Shown here: piece after piece, positions 18,128-30,469 of the stretch
How the letters are laid out: every line of letters starts with the position of its first letter
How positions within the stretch are numbered: position 1 is the stretch's first letter
Assembly (NCBI GenBank): GCA_022925895.1
Contig: JAKSYS010000719.1
Location: forward strand, 1 to 30,469
Direction: 5' to 3'
Origin: Fragilaria crotonensis
Taxonomy: Eukaryota > Bacillariophyta > Fragilariophyceae > Fragilariales > Fragilariaceae
Length of the DNA stretch: 30,469 nucleotides
Translations under genes and position numbers: made by a program
The notes under the pieces: generated by a model
What the model saw: only the letters and a program-made list of their open reading frames with translations
What the model was told of the DNA's origin: nothing
The model's database searches: none

Positions 18128-21100
18128 ATGCGAGCAACGCTGAAAGAAAGGCTCTCTCTGCTACCTGAAATTGCCTACCAGCATGTGTTCAGGGCAAGCG
18201 CCGAAGGCGAATCGGGAGCGTCTTATCTGGATTTCTCGATCCTGAGCGTTGCTGTAACGACTCTTGGGTTGATCTTGCTAGTACAGCTCATTCGGCACAG
18301 ACTAGATCGCAATGCAACCGGTCGACCTTTCTTCAAGACTGTCTTGGAGGGCGTGTATCGAGAATGTAAGTTCGTTTTCAGCATATTGTTACTGTTGCAT
18401 TTTGTGCTGCGTGTAACAGCGCAGTTCTCTAAGTTTCGCTAGCTTCGATCTCACCCTTTTTCGTTCTTCGGATTCAGTGGCAACACTAGGAATTGTCGAG
18501 TTCGTCATCTTCCTGTTGCATAAGTATTATACCGATCTTAACGTGGCGCAGGAGCTCATATTTGCAGACGTTCATTTTACACTTTTCTTCACTGCATTGT
18601 TCAATGCCTTCCAATCTTGCATCTTGGCATTCTTCATTTCTCGCAATTCTCACAGGTTGTGGGTGCAAACTGAATATCAAGATTTGCACCATTACGTGGA
18701 AATCCGCGAGGAGTTCGACAGGCTTGACAAGGAGCTGCGAAAATTCAGAGAACCGCTGTCGGTTCATGGCACAAGGTTCGACTCCAACAAAACCGACCGC
18801 AGCAATGGTTCTCTCCGCCAATCCATGACAGCTCAAATGTGGGCCACTGATGAATCGGATCGCGTGCGTGGTGAATTTGGATACTCATTGCAGAGCATCA
18901 AAAAGGTCTGGTACTTCCTGCTCCGGTCAGCGCGATATCCCCGTTTGTCTCGGAAGCATAATGATCTGCTCGTTCAGGTCCGATTTCACGAGCTCAAATT
19001 TCACTTTATTCAAGCCAACAAGCTTCCCATAACCATGCACCTCTCCGATTACTTGAAGCGATGCGAGCTTCGCATTATGCAAAAGCTGGTGCATATTAGG
19101 ACGCTAGCCTGGCTCCTTCTTACTGCTGGTCTTAATCTCTTGTATTTCTTGATGGGTGTGGTTGTGTACACGACGGATGGCGACCTCGCGACAGTGGGAA
19201 AGGCGATGACGGTCATTTTCTTCTCTGGTATTTTCGGCTTTGTTGCACTTTCATTGATTATTTGGAACAAAATGACTTGGATATTCTATACGATCATGCA
19301 CACGAAGCTTATTACACAATCTGGACCGGTCGAGCACCACGAGAACGGCCAAGCTTCGGACCAGCCAGCGCCAGCGAACGATGGGCTTCCTGCTTTTAAT
19401 CAGCAATCACTCTTCTGGGGAAGCAGTCCCAGGTACATCATTATCTTGATTCAGTTCATGCAATTTGGCTTCGCTCTGGCGCTGTCAATTCTTCTCGTCT
19501 TCTGGGATGACATTCATCCACAGAGTGAATCTCCAGGCCTCAAAGCCTGGTACTTTCTGTTGGCAGTGGTTCTAGGATACATCTGCTTCGTTGCTATTAT
19601 TTCCAGGGTTGTTCCTCGGTTCACTCTTTGTTCCAGCATCGGCCAGATGGTGGACCAAGACCAGCTGCATGAGACATTAGCTCGACATCGCCTAAAAGAA
19701 GCTCAACGAGAGCGCCAGCAGAAACTGATGGAACAAGAGTTCGAGGAAACCTTTCGGCAGGAGGAGGGTGACTATTCTCAATACCTTGTAGGCTTAGTAT
19801 CAGGGAATTATGGCCCGTTGTTCAAACCTCAAGTCACTTCCTTAAGTTCCAGGGTTTTGATGGATCCAAACTTGTTACAAGAATTAATCAAGACAAGTAC
19901 CGAGGATCTCAGAAAAACATTACCGGCGAAGCAGCAAGACGAGTTAAATGAACAGGAAAAACTGGTTCAAGCCCGCCGGAGTCGCAGAAAAACGCTTTCA
20001 GATGGGTAAGTTTTTTCTGTGTGATATTCGTGGGATACACGTAACGACTAACATTGATCCTAGAGTGGAGGCCATGCGCGAAATGGTTGGCCTGGGATCG
20101 GAGATGAGCAGTTCTGGAGCCGCCGACAGTCGGAAAGCGAATCGTCACATGAGGCGCAAGTCGTTGTCGGCATCTGCAAGTATTCAAATGATGAGAGATG
20201 TGAAATCTCTATCGGTTCCACTCAAACAGGAGTTACCTGATGCTCCCCTCAAGACTAAAGATGACTTAGATGTGTCACTTGACGACCGAGCCAAACGACG
20301 TGCCAACCGTAGGAAGACGATTTCTGCGTCGGCTGACATCCGGATGATGAGAATGGGAAGCCACCGAGATGTTTTGAAGGCTGATTCTGTGCCAAACGAG
20401 ACGGGAGGGAATGTAGAAGGTGCACCTACAGACGTGAGGCGAGTCTCGTTCTCGGAATCAAACTCGTCATCATCGTTGGTTGCATCTCCTCATCAGCAAC
20501 TTCGGAAGTCGTTTTCAGTGTCTGGCCAACAATCATTAACAAAAATTTCAGAGTTTGAGTCTCCTCGTACTCACCCCTTTTTTGCTGATCGGTTTGAGGC
20601 GAGCCCTGGGGCTTCTCGATGTCCGCCCGATCGTATTCACAACGAGGCAGATTCTTCGACGTCGGTAAGCGACAGCAGATTATCGATCCGAGAAGTCTTG
20701 GCAGGACACAATTCAAATTTGATCATTGAAAACGTCAAGATGCCAACTCTCGGCGATGAAGCTGTAACTGAGGCAGATTCTGACGACGAGCACAGTGATG
20801 TGGACGACCTCCCGGAAGTTCAGGAAAGCGACAAACAACGGAAGGCGGAGCCTTTGCCTCCGAAGAGAACTCTTCTAGATATTGCTCGCGCTTACTTCCG
20901 TGGAAGAAGTTACATCCTCGTAAGCTCACTCCTCGGGACTATGGTATGCTTCTTTATTGTTGGGATGCGATTAGAGGCGATGCTGATCGAAACGGGTGTT
21001 CTCGTCAATAATGACAACACTTGGCACCTTGAAGCGCAGGTAAGCTTCTGGGTTGAGTTTGGACTCCTCACTTGTTTCATATTCGGGGACTTCGTCATCC

Positions 21101-23391
21101 TCTACATCTTCCGACCCGGAAGAATGTTTGACAATCGCGACCGACGTGTATTCGTTTCCACCATCATCGACCTGTCAATTTGCGTGACCTGCATTGGCTG
21201 CTTGACTGGTGCGCAGGTACAACGTTGTTGTGATGACGCCGAAAAAAGATTTCTTGGTGGAAGTGAAACACCTGATGGCTACTACGGGTATGAACAACCG
21301 ATTGCGTGCTGTCCTCCATTTGGCGAGAGACTATACGGAGGCTATGGAAGCATTGAAATGTTCACATCGCTGGTTGGCTTAAGAGTGGTGCGATTCTTTG
21401 CAGCAAAGATTTGCGTTCAGAGATTTTACAAAAACAGTAGCTTGCCAGAGACGGCAACTACATCTGCGGAAGGTGATAGTCCCCCAATAGAATATCCTTT
21501 TGATCCATTTTACGAGGTGCGCGTGAAGGGTCAGTCGAAACACCGCGCACGCCTTGATGATGAAACTGGCACAATCGTCGAGCTATGGAAGTCAGCTTTG
21601 GCGTTACATCCAGACATCGTCGCCAAGCATGGAGAGTTCAGTGGCCAGCTGCTTCAAGCTATGTTGGGCATTCCTGTTATATGTGACGATACAGCAGGTT
21701 CTACCGAAGCCATAAAGGACTCCAAAACGGATGATGCCGTTGACGGCGTCGATCAGGAGCACCTCGGAGAGTCAAAGTCGATATCAAGAGAACGCTTGGA
21801 AAGCGGAGACACACCGATCTCAAGGCGTCGCCTGGGAAGCGGAGACATGTCGATGTCAATGCGTCGTCTGGGAAGTGGAGATGTGGATGAGCCCCAAGCA
21901 TTAAGTCGACCGTCCATAATTTCAGACAGGCGCTACTCAAGTCTCTCAGCGGCTGCTCAATCCGTTATTCTGGCTGGAAAACTAGGGAAAGCTGTTCGGG
22001 CAAAACATGAAGGCGAAAATGGCCATTCACTTGGTAGTCTACTCGAGGAGACTGAGACATCAAATGCTGAAGGAGGTATCTCTGCAAGTTCGAACGCGAG
22101 GCGTGCAGCTTTCCACAAGGAAAGGCCTACATTGCATCACTACGGAGAGAGTCAAACAGACTTAGGGTGGACGGCACAGTTGGCGCAAACGCCTGAATTT
22201 GAGATAAGGACTGATGACGACGATGACGAGTCTGCCTCTCAATTCTTCGCCCCTAATTCTAGACTCATCAGGAGCATGCGACGTTGTGACCGCAAAGTCA
22301 TGCCCATGCTGGATAGGTGGACAGTTGTTGATGTTGTCATGACAAACTTTGAAATCGTTTATTTTGATGCCAGCGACGTTGACGACTTGGGCGGTTCAGC
22401 AAATCCACGCATCAAACGTATGCAAGACATTCGGCAGGCAATCATTGCCACGAAAGGTGGGAAGGGGCTCCGTCTCCGTGACGTTGCCTTTGGCAGAAGG
22501 GTAGTCGGAACGCAGGTCCTCAACGACATTGAATCGATCCATGTGGATCGCATTTTGCCACACATGCACAGACATGATTCTGTCGGAGCTGCCGCTCGTG
22601 AACCGCTAGCCGACGAGTTCTGGAAAGAGAAGGTTCATCAGAGTGCTGCTTCGGAAGAAAACATGCCCGAGGATGTGAAGCCCTCCAGGCACATTAGGTG
22701 GACGTCCATCAAGGAAGACCGTTTGAAAGTCAAGACCAAGCATGATACTACGCTTTATTTGCGATTCTATAGCGATTTGGACAATTGTGAGTCACACCAG
22801 GAACGAATGATGAACGAACTTGAAACAGAAGGAGACCTTTTCAAAAACAACGCCTTCCAATGGTGTCAGACCATTGGTCGCATTGTTGGGGCAAGCAAAC
22901 TCAAACAAGACCTTCCACACTTCGGCGACGACAGCTGTGATGAACTGCGGGACTATCTTGTGGTGGTTGATCCCAACAAAGAGCAGAGCGCGATTCCTGC
23001 TGTCGATAGGTTCAAGAAGTTGGTCACATTGCACCTACGTCAACGTAGTGATGTCCCTTCTTTCGTTATTGGGTCACCTCCTTCGCATCGTCGCCATCAA
23101 AGCGAGAGGCCTGCACCACCGCCACCACCAACAATGTCCCTCCCGAGACCAAGCGTGGTTCGACGTGTTACTTCTCTTGGCGATGCCTTGAAGGGATCGG
23201 GGGCGGCAACAGGAGGTGCAACCAAGCCTGCTTTAAAATCGGGTCACATTCGACGCGCGTCATCGGTCGGTGAAACTGTCAGTGGCGCGCTTGACTTGAC
23301 ATCGCCATCCGAAGCGATCCGAATTGCAGGTCCTGCTGCAGAGGACGCACCTGATGCCTCCCTTGATAATGGTGCCAAGACACTATTGTAG
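18128..23391 (+). CDS. MLO-like protein fused to a second membrane module and a PH-like region (three exons, 1697 aa)
   Basis: Exons are 18128-18365, 18478-20005 and 20064-23391; both junctions keep frame. Residues 1-480 are MLO-like, with helices at ~36-57, 80-95, 116-133, 289-309, 323-342, 399-421 and 436-455. LFWGSSPRYIIILIQFMQF matches the LFWF-x-x-P-x-x-LL signature, followed by the amphipathic SIGQMVDQDQLHETL segment where MLO binds calmodulin. A charged coiled linker follows. Residues 590-870 are Ser-rich with basic phospho-site-like repeats (RRKSLSASA, RRKTISASA). Four more helices lie at ~871-893, 915-938, 951-972 and 1018-1037, with two Cys-Cys pairs in the last loop and LRVVRFF in the last helix, loosely like a voltage sensor. 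Three 12-residue RRLGSGD repeats precede a PH-like region (~1340-1540) and a proline-rich tail. Plant MLOs are membrane proteins linked to calcium entry; the role here is inferred. The MLO call is good, the second module tentative. Confidence 0.85.
18366..18477 (+). other. Intron 1 of the MLO-fusion gene
   Basis: 112 nt, GTAAGT...TTCAG. It splits a Leu codon and joins VYRE to LATLGIVEF, which rebuilds the second MLO helix. Confidence 0.88.
20006..20063 (+). other. Intron 2 of the MLO-fusion gene
   Basis: 58 nt, GTAAGT...CCTAG with GACTAAC as branch site. Splicing joins RRKTLSDG to VEAMREMVG (phase 2). Without it the MLO part ends at TAA (20007). Retention would therefore give a 589-residue MLO-only protein, and splicing the 1697-residue fusion. 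Confidence 0.8.
21784..21891 (+). repeat. Three in-frame 36-bp repeats
   Basis: Three 36-bp units encode imperfect 12-residue repeats (SRERLESGDTPI, SRRRLGSGDMSM, SMRRLGSGDVDE) in the linker of the MLO fusion. Each has a basic-x-x-Ser phospho-site pattern. Confidence 0.8.
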
Positions 23392-23408
23392 GTAGAATCA
23401 AGTAGTAC

Positions 23409-23414
23409 AATAAA
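23409..23414 (+). terminator. Poly(A) signal-like AATAAA
   Basis: AATAAA starts 18 bases after the TAG stop of the MLO fusion. The copy at 13065-13070 in the pseudogene block is conserved. Close convergent genes make this position plausible for 3' end formation. Confidence 0.45.
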
Positions 23415-23431
23415 CAGCGATTGAGTTGATT

Positions 23432-23611
23432 TAGGCTGCCAACAAAGGGAGCGTACGTAAGCTATCGCGTTCCTTCGGAATCATGTCCTCTCGACCCTTA
23501 CGCTTCCGATGAAATAACGACTAGGTTGCCAACAAAGTGTACGCACGTGAGCTGTCTCGTTCCTTCGGAATCATGTCCTGTCGACCCTTACGCCTCCGAT
23601 GAAATAACGAC
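23432..23611. repeat. 90-bp tandem duplication covering the tail of the convergent gene
   Basis: Units 23432-23521 and 23522-23611 begin TAGGCTGCCAACAAAG and TAGGTTGCCAACAAAG and end GAAATAACGAC. The minus-strand gene stops at 23521-23523, exactly on the unit boundary. The outer unit encodes a second copy of its last 30 codons followed by its own stop. The older block at 12951-13350 has one unit. Confidence 0.88.
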
Positions 23612-24633
23612 TTGGGAAACTTTCGAAAAACATGATAACATCCGACTGTTCGGACATGATGGGCATACTTGGAATCTTTCAAGAGATAATCACGCGCCTC
23701 TCGTCCCAACACCACGTGATTCAGGAATGCGCAATCTCCTTGGTCGTCTTCCGAAGACGAGTCAAGGAACATGTCATCCTGCTGAGCGGTCAGGGTACTG
23801 ACCGTGGTGAAACTTCGCGCCGACAAAGTTCGGGCTCGATAAAGTGGTGGAAACAGCGCAGGTGTCATCCCATGGCCAGGTCGTCCTCGTCGATTGCCCG
23901 GGTCCTCCATGCCGTGTGCGATATTCCACGAGGACATGAAAAGCATGGGAACAATACTCTCGTTTTGTTCATCATAATGCAATTGGGCATAACCAAATAT
24001 GGGAGCATGTTCGCCACTGTCTTTCTGAAGTGTAATGGACTTGGGTGGAAGGCCTTCTGTGGATGGGTTGCTTTGAAGCACGCTCGAGTTTGATTTTGTG
24101 GCATCACCTTGGCTATCCTCAACAGGCATGGAGTCCGGGGCGACACGATGGTCGATTGCGAGACAGTCGCCTTGCATCACATCAACCTTGTTAGCTGCAG
24201 TGCCTGCCGAATCCCTTTCATCGTTGTTGGTAAGATTTTGGATCGGAAAACGCATGGTCGACATTTTTATGCTTTTTGCGATACAATGAAGGCAGCGTAA
24301 AATGGGCGATCATGATCGGAAGGGATGTACCAGTGTGGTAGTGGTACATGAGTAGTTGTAGTATTATTGTTGTCGGCGCTGTGGACGTGATTATACTCAC
24401 ATCGTGGTAACTCTCGCCAACTGGAACAGGAAAACTTGGAGATTTGGAGTATATTCGCAGTTCGTAATGTTGCGTCCTAACAGATTGAATCCAGTTTTCA
24501 TCCTCTGCGCCGCACCCATCCTTCCCGGATCAACACGATTCTGTGCCGCATACGACGACTCCATTTCATACTCTGGTATGCATAATAGCATGCAACGTAT
24601 AGCTTCGTCGGGATTCCCAACCAACTTGTCCAC
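23521..24633 (-). CDS. Unknown protein, two exons, convergent to the MLO fusion
   Basis: Exon 2 (24271-23521) is a firm open frame. It is Ser/Asp-rich in its middle (DDMFLDSSSEDDQGD) and ends in a basic tail (KSLFHRRRKGRQDMIPKERD). Upstream, a minus frame from 24633 (MDKLVGNPDEAIRCMLLCIP) reaches a GTGAGT donor at 24400, and an AAAAAG acceptor at 24273-24272 restores frame, giving 327 residues. If that intron is wrong, translation could begin at MSTMRFPIQNL (24264) with 247 residues. I recognise no family. Part of exon 2 is conserved in the decayed block at 12951-13350, so the gene travelled with its neighbour in the duplication. It ends 130 bases from the MLO-fusion stop, tail to tail. Confidence 0.6.
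24272..24400 (-). other. Possible intron in the convergent unknown gene
   Basis: GTGAGT donor, weak pyrimidine tract, AAAAAG acceptor, 129 nt. Supported only by frame continuity (VTT joined to IIKMSTMRF). Confidence 0.45.
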
Positions 24634-25347
24634 TCTTTAAGTCAGATGAGTTATGAGTTATGAAATATGTAATGACCGTGAGATATTTTGAGTTTTCATT
24701 GTTTTATAGAACACTCCGAGTTAACAACTACATAATACAACATGCAGAGCATGTAGTTTGTAGTGTATGGTGTACGGATATATAGCATGTAACATAACAC
24801 ATAACACTCAAAATGATTATGGCCACAGCGAGTATGTTTGTAAACATGTTTGTAAACATATATTTTAAAGTATATAATTGATATAGTATATACAGAGTAA
24901 AGAGTATACTGACGACGCCGCATAGAAAAACTCAAGAAATCTAATGTCACGATATATATATATGTATATTAATCAGAAATTTGAACACTGTTGTTATACT
25001 CAGTCAACTACTCTAGAGAGCTAGATTCCAAATTCCAACGTACTGATCTGGAATCTCAAAATCGGACGATGCCCCGGCTTCGACACAAATGAATAATGGG
25101 ACCCACCCCATCAGAGAATTATGAGACAGAACTCAGATGTTGCATGATTCATTGCTCCATCATCTACTCTGTTGATAGTTCATAGGTTACAGTTTATGCT
25201 TTATACTGTACACGCAGTTGTTCGGTCTCGTTCATCATCACATTGAAATCGAATATCGAGCGTTCCGTCTCAGACTGCGCTCTCGACACTTGTCAATCAT
25301 ATCTGTACAGCGGTCAAGTCACCCAACACTCAATTTTTATCATTGAC
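24634..25347. other. AT-rich gene-free stretch (head-to-head promoter region)
   Basis: It separates the divergent unknown gene and riboflavin kinase gene. AT-rich, with a tandem 12-mer TGTTTGTAAACA at 24835-24846 and 24847-24858 and TATATATATATG at ~24953. No coding signal is seen. Confidence 0.55.
24835..24858. repeat. Tandem TGTTTGTAAACA pair
   Basis: Two exact adjacent 12-mers containing TGTTTGTAAACA, a forkhead-like word, between divergent genes. It could be a regulatory site; there is no direct proof. Confidence 0.4.
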
Positions 25348-26283
25348 ATGGTTTCAATTCCATACTTGTCAGCAGCCACGATAATGTTTTTGCTATCTCA
25401 CTTGGTCCACGGGTTTGTCCCGTCGTTGCCGAAAATATCCCTAACAAATCGCCTGCTGGTAGCCCACTCGCAGTTTGCCTCAGCATCCATCACTCCTGGT
25501 CACGATCGTGCATTCACAACCAGGATTGCCCTGTTTTCTTCTTCATCTTCCAATACTTCAAAAGGCACAAGCAACACAACAGCAACTGCTACTCCTTCTT
25601 CGAGAAGTGTTCAACCTCTGGATCGCGTGATTCGATTGAGGGGCAAGGTTGCAACAGGATATGGTCGAGGTGGAAAGAAATTGGGTTTCCCAACCGCCAA
25701 TCTACCCTCATCACTCTTTCAGAATGCTCTGCAACATGTTCCGACTGGTGTCTATGTAGGATGGGCTTGGATTGAGGAAGATCATCAACGAAATCATGAT
25801 AATGATAGTCCGATCACTGCTACTGCTACAGGACGAGGTGTCGCTCACAAGGCGGCCGTCAATGTCGGATATTCTCCAACCTTTGAAGGAGTCGAGAATA
25901 AGGAGAAGATTGTCGAAGCTCATTTGATTCGTTGCAGCAACGACAACAATGATGATGATGCCATGACTGATTTTTATGGCGAATACATGCGATTACTTCT
26001 GGTTGGATACTTGAGACCCGAACAAAAGTTTGATTCCTTCGCAGCCCTAATGCAGGCCATTACATCTGACGTGGAAACAGCCAATCTCGCTCTCGATGAA
26101 GAACCCTATGTGTCATTCCGATCCGATATGCCATTTTTTGAAGACAATGATACGAAAACGAAGGACCTTAATCATGATCCTTTTGCAGTTGGACCAGTGT
26201 GGATAGGCAAGGATGGTGGTGATGCCGAAGCGAGTTGGGAGTTTCAAGATTGGAACCAGGCGCAGGTGATGTCACCAGTGTAA
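25348..26283 (+). CDS. Riboflavin kinase, probably plastid-targeted
   Basis: It converts riboflavin and ATP to FMN. The 311-residue protein starts at the first ATG of the open frame (25348). It begins MVSIPYLSAATIMFLLSHLV, a signal peptide, then HGFVPSLPK, where Phe at the presumed cleavage point matches the plastid ASAFAP-type rule, then a Ser/Thr-rich transit-like stretch to ~85. The flavokinase domain (~91-250) shows GYGRGGKKLGFPTANL (ATP loop and metal-binding PTAN), PTGVYVGWA, AAVNVGYSPTF, VEAHLI and DFYGEYMRLLLVGYLRPE with the catalytic Glu after YG. There is no FAD synthetase or HAD phosphatase domain. A low-complexity Asp/Asn insert sits in the domain (~145-160 and 198-206). The function call is firm; plastid location is inferred from the N-terminus. 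Confidence 0.9.
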   Translation: MVSIPYLSAATIMFLLSHLVHGFVPSLPKISLTNRLLVAHSQFASASITPGHDRAFTTRIALFSSSSSNTSKGTSNTTATATPSSRSVQPLDRVIRLRGKVATGYGRGGKKLGFPTANLPSSLFQNALQHVPTGVYVGWAWIEEDHQRNHDNDSPITATATGRGVAHKAAVNVGYSPTFEGVENKEKIVEAHLIRCSNDNNDDDAMTDFYGEYMRLLLVGYLRPEQKFDSFAALMQAITSDVETANLALDEEPYVSFRSDMPFFEDNDTKTKDLNHDPFAVGPVWIGKDGGDAEASWEFQDWNQAQVMSPV

Positions 26284-26390
26284 GGTATTTTACTACAACT
26301 GCTACTACCAGCCACTTCTAGTGTAGTACTCGTTGCTCTTTTTCATCAACACTTGGACAGCGAGTGAAAATGATGATTCACAAAATATTG

Positions 26391-28425
<2,035 letters not shown>

Positions 28426-28855
28426 GGATGGCTGGGCAGTGAAACTAAATTTTCACATGTTCAGTGTTACCGGATAATGGTGTCCGTCTTTCCTGTTCTT
28501 ACAATGTACATGGTCGAGTAAACAAATATGTTAGCTCAACAATATATTGTTACTATTAACCATATCAGCAACATATTGACTTGTTTCATAAACATTTATG
28601 TTAACATATTTTGCTTCTTGTTACTTTCTTATAACGACAATACACCATCTTTGTTAAGTGATTCCGTTGTAAAATGACCATATTTGTTGTCGTTTATGTT
28701 GCTTAGTAGATATATATGCTGTTGACTATGTTTCTTTGTAACTATATATGTTACTCCTAAATTCAATTGTACAAATCACAATTGTTGATTAAATCCACCT
28801 ATATTGTTTCATTACGAGTTGCTGATGTTGTTGTCACTTCTAACGAGAAGGCACC
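28426..28855. other. AT-rich gene-free stretch
   Basis: AT-rich with many ACATAT/ATATGTT words, for example repeated AACATATT and TATATATG. It lies upstream of the repeat-bearing gene and downstream of the degenerate right-end region. No coding signal is seen. Confidence 0.5.
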
Positions 28856-30469
28856 CGATGCAACGTCTAGTCATCATCTGAGTCCCAGTCCGCCTCGACA
28901 GGCACCATTGCTTCCGCTCTCTCAACGTATTATTGGGCGCTGCACCACCTGCATCTAGCTCGTCATCCTGATTATCACCAGCATTCTTCTTTCCAGCGCT
29001 TGCCCTGCAGAAGCGCATCAACTCCTTTTCCATTTGCTCGGCTTCCGGACACGCCCTGTCCTCTTCAACCACCTTGCGCAATGCATTGAACTGGCTAATT
29101 CCGTCGCGACTCCACCCACTGTACTTGCATTGTCCCGCTTTTTTAGTATACTTTCCCGCCATTCTTCTTGCTTTCTTTTGTATTCCCTGCCCGCTGCCTG
29201 TTTCTGCTTCTGTTGTTGTGCTGTTGTTTTCCGTTCTTGGTCCAGTGCCTCCTGCCTCCTCCTCCGCTACGACTTTCCACTTCTCAAGTAATTGTCGATT
29301 AGCAACAAACCGAAGGCTTCGTCGCTCACACTCACAATTTTTTGATCCATTGCTCTCTCGCGCCGCCGAAATGAGCTGTGTTGTTTTTGCATTTCTCAAG
29401 ACGTTCGCACCACAAACACATTCCAAGAAGTTGTTGAAGAACCAGAAGAACGCCCTTTTTCCCTTTCTGACGTAGATCTCCTGAGCTTGCAGAATTCCTC
29501 GAATGTGAAGAACTCTTCACCGCGCTTTTTAAGTCTTTGATTGCATCCCTTGCAATTTGGGAGCCGGACTGTTCGCAGTACTTCGTTTTGGTTCAACGCC
29601 TTAGTGAAACATTTTCGTATGTCAATTGAAACACGTACGGATTCTTGGGCCTCCACCTCTCACCTTTTGAAAAGCCTTGGTGAATGATGCTTGACTGGTT
29701 ACAAACTTGATCCTACGGAACAAGTTGTTTTGACAAATATCGTAATCCGCTGCGCCACATTCTTCTCCACTGTCGGAACTTCCAACTCTGCATTAAACTG
29801 CAACTCCCGCGGCCTGTAATCATTTGTTGCCCTGCTTGGGGGCTGCGCCTTCGAAGTTCCGTCCTCGTCCTCGCTCGGAGGATCAGCCGCACCTTCCTGG
29901 GCACGGCGGCTCGACTCCTTGATTCTGTTGCTGACGTTTCAAGGGAGTTGCTGCGACGACAGAATCCTCGTCATCGCCCGATGATTCGTTGTCATCTGGT
30001 GAGTCTTGAATAGCATCGGGGTTCGAGGAACTTTCTTACCCCGCCTCGGTATCATCATCCCTGTCGCCATCAGTAGATTTGTAGGACGAGTCATCATCCG
30101 AGTCCTTTCGTTCAGAACCCGGGTTGTTGCGTGGTGGGGCGGAGCCCTTTGCTTTTGCCCTGTTTGTTTTCTTCCTCTTTGCCTTGCCGCCGAACCAACA
30201 ACACGCTTTTTCCCGGTTTCTCCAGCTCAACTGTCTCCACAGGGTCCGTTTGCTGTCCTGTCTCCAATAGTTTTGCACGTTTTGCCGCCTTCCTTTTCTC
30301 CTCTTTCAGTTTCTTTGTCCGCGCCGTTGGTGTTTCAGGTTCACCGTTCCTGTCTGAACGAACGCGTCCGCCTTGTCCTTGTTTTGCTCGAGTGCGCGTT
30401 GCTGGTGAGGATTCCAGAATGTTTGTCACCACTGGAGGCATGACGGCTGCAATGGACAAGTACAAAAAA
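28856..30469 (-). pseudogene. Degenerate gene of unknown family, running off the window
   Basis: Protein-like segments appear in order but in shifting frames. MPPVVTNILESSPATRTRAK (~30441) leads a Lys/Glu-rich stretch, then an acidic run (DSDDDSSYKSTDGDRDDD, ~30060). Next is PPSEDEDGTSKAQPPS (~29850). Then LPNCKGCNQRLKKRGEEFF (~29560) and FFWFFNNFLECVCGANVLR (~29430). Then RRMAGKYTKKAGQCKYSGWS and NALRKVVEEDRACPEAEQME (~29100). The end is an acidic tail, MVPVEADWDSDDD, before TAG at ~28867. At least four frame changes are needed, and some may hide introns. The basic-then-acidic layout with Cys pairs looks like the repetitive, possibly transposon- or virus-derived genes seen in diatoms, but I cannot name the family. 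Confidence 0.5.

Noticed and set aside
25243-25347. Earlier start of riboflavin kinase
   Set aside because: TTG only. The ATG at 25348 directly opens a signal peptide.

Overview
The window looks like nuclear DNA of a photosynthetic stramenopile, most likely a diatom. Two proteins begin with a signal peptide followed by a phenylalanine-containing ASAFAP-like motif, the bipartite plastid import signal of red-lineage secondary plastids. Genes are intron-poor with short GT-AG introns (58-151 nt). Intergenic DNA carries many GTAC palindromes. The species cannot be fixed from sequence alone.

Layout. 1-1409 (minus): cytosolic phenylalanyl-tRNA synthetase alpha subunit, cut by the window edge and carrying two single-base frameshifts. 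2292-3245 (plus): a type II membrane sulfotransferase-like protein. 4056-4527 (plus): a small basic plastid-targeted protein with one intron. 6011-7210 (minus): an intact GPCR-like seven-helix receptor. 8358-11180: a piggyBac-type element with an intact transposase (minus) and complex inverted-repeat ends containing TTAA. 11428-13350: a decayed partial copy of the large gene at 18128-23391 and of the 3' part of its neighbour. 13329-14496 (minus): a second, broken copy of the GPCR gene. 14497-18127: a long gene-free stretch. 18128-23391 (plus): a three-exon gene for a 1697-residue protein that joins an MLO-like seven-helix module to a second four-helix membrane module and a PH-like C-terminal region. 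23521-24633 (minus): a convergent two-exon unknown gene. 25348-26283 (plus): a probable plastid riboflavin kinase. 26391-28425 (minus): a single-pass membrane protein gene interrupted by 191 perfect GTT/AAC triplets. 28856-30469 (minus): a degenerate basic/acidic open region that runs off the window.

The most notable signals are the MLO / four-helix / PH-like fusion, the duplication and decay block built from that gene and the GPCR gene around a transposon, and the (GTT)191 tract with its frame conflict. Single-base losses recur in otherwise good coding sequence (PheRS twice, GPCR copy 2 twice, the repeat-containing gene at least once, the right-end region several times). An indel-prone assembly must therefore be weighed against true pseudogenes. 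No tRNA, rRNA or CRISPR was seen.
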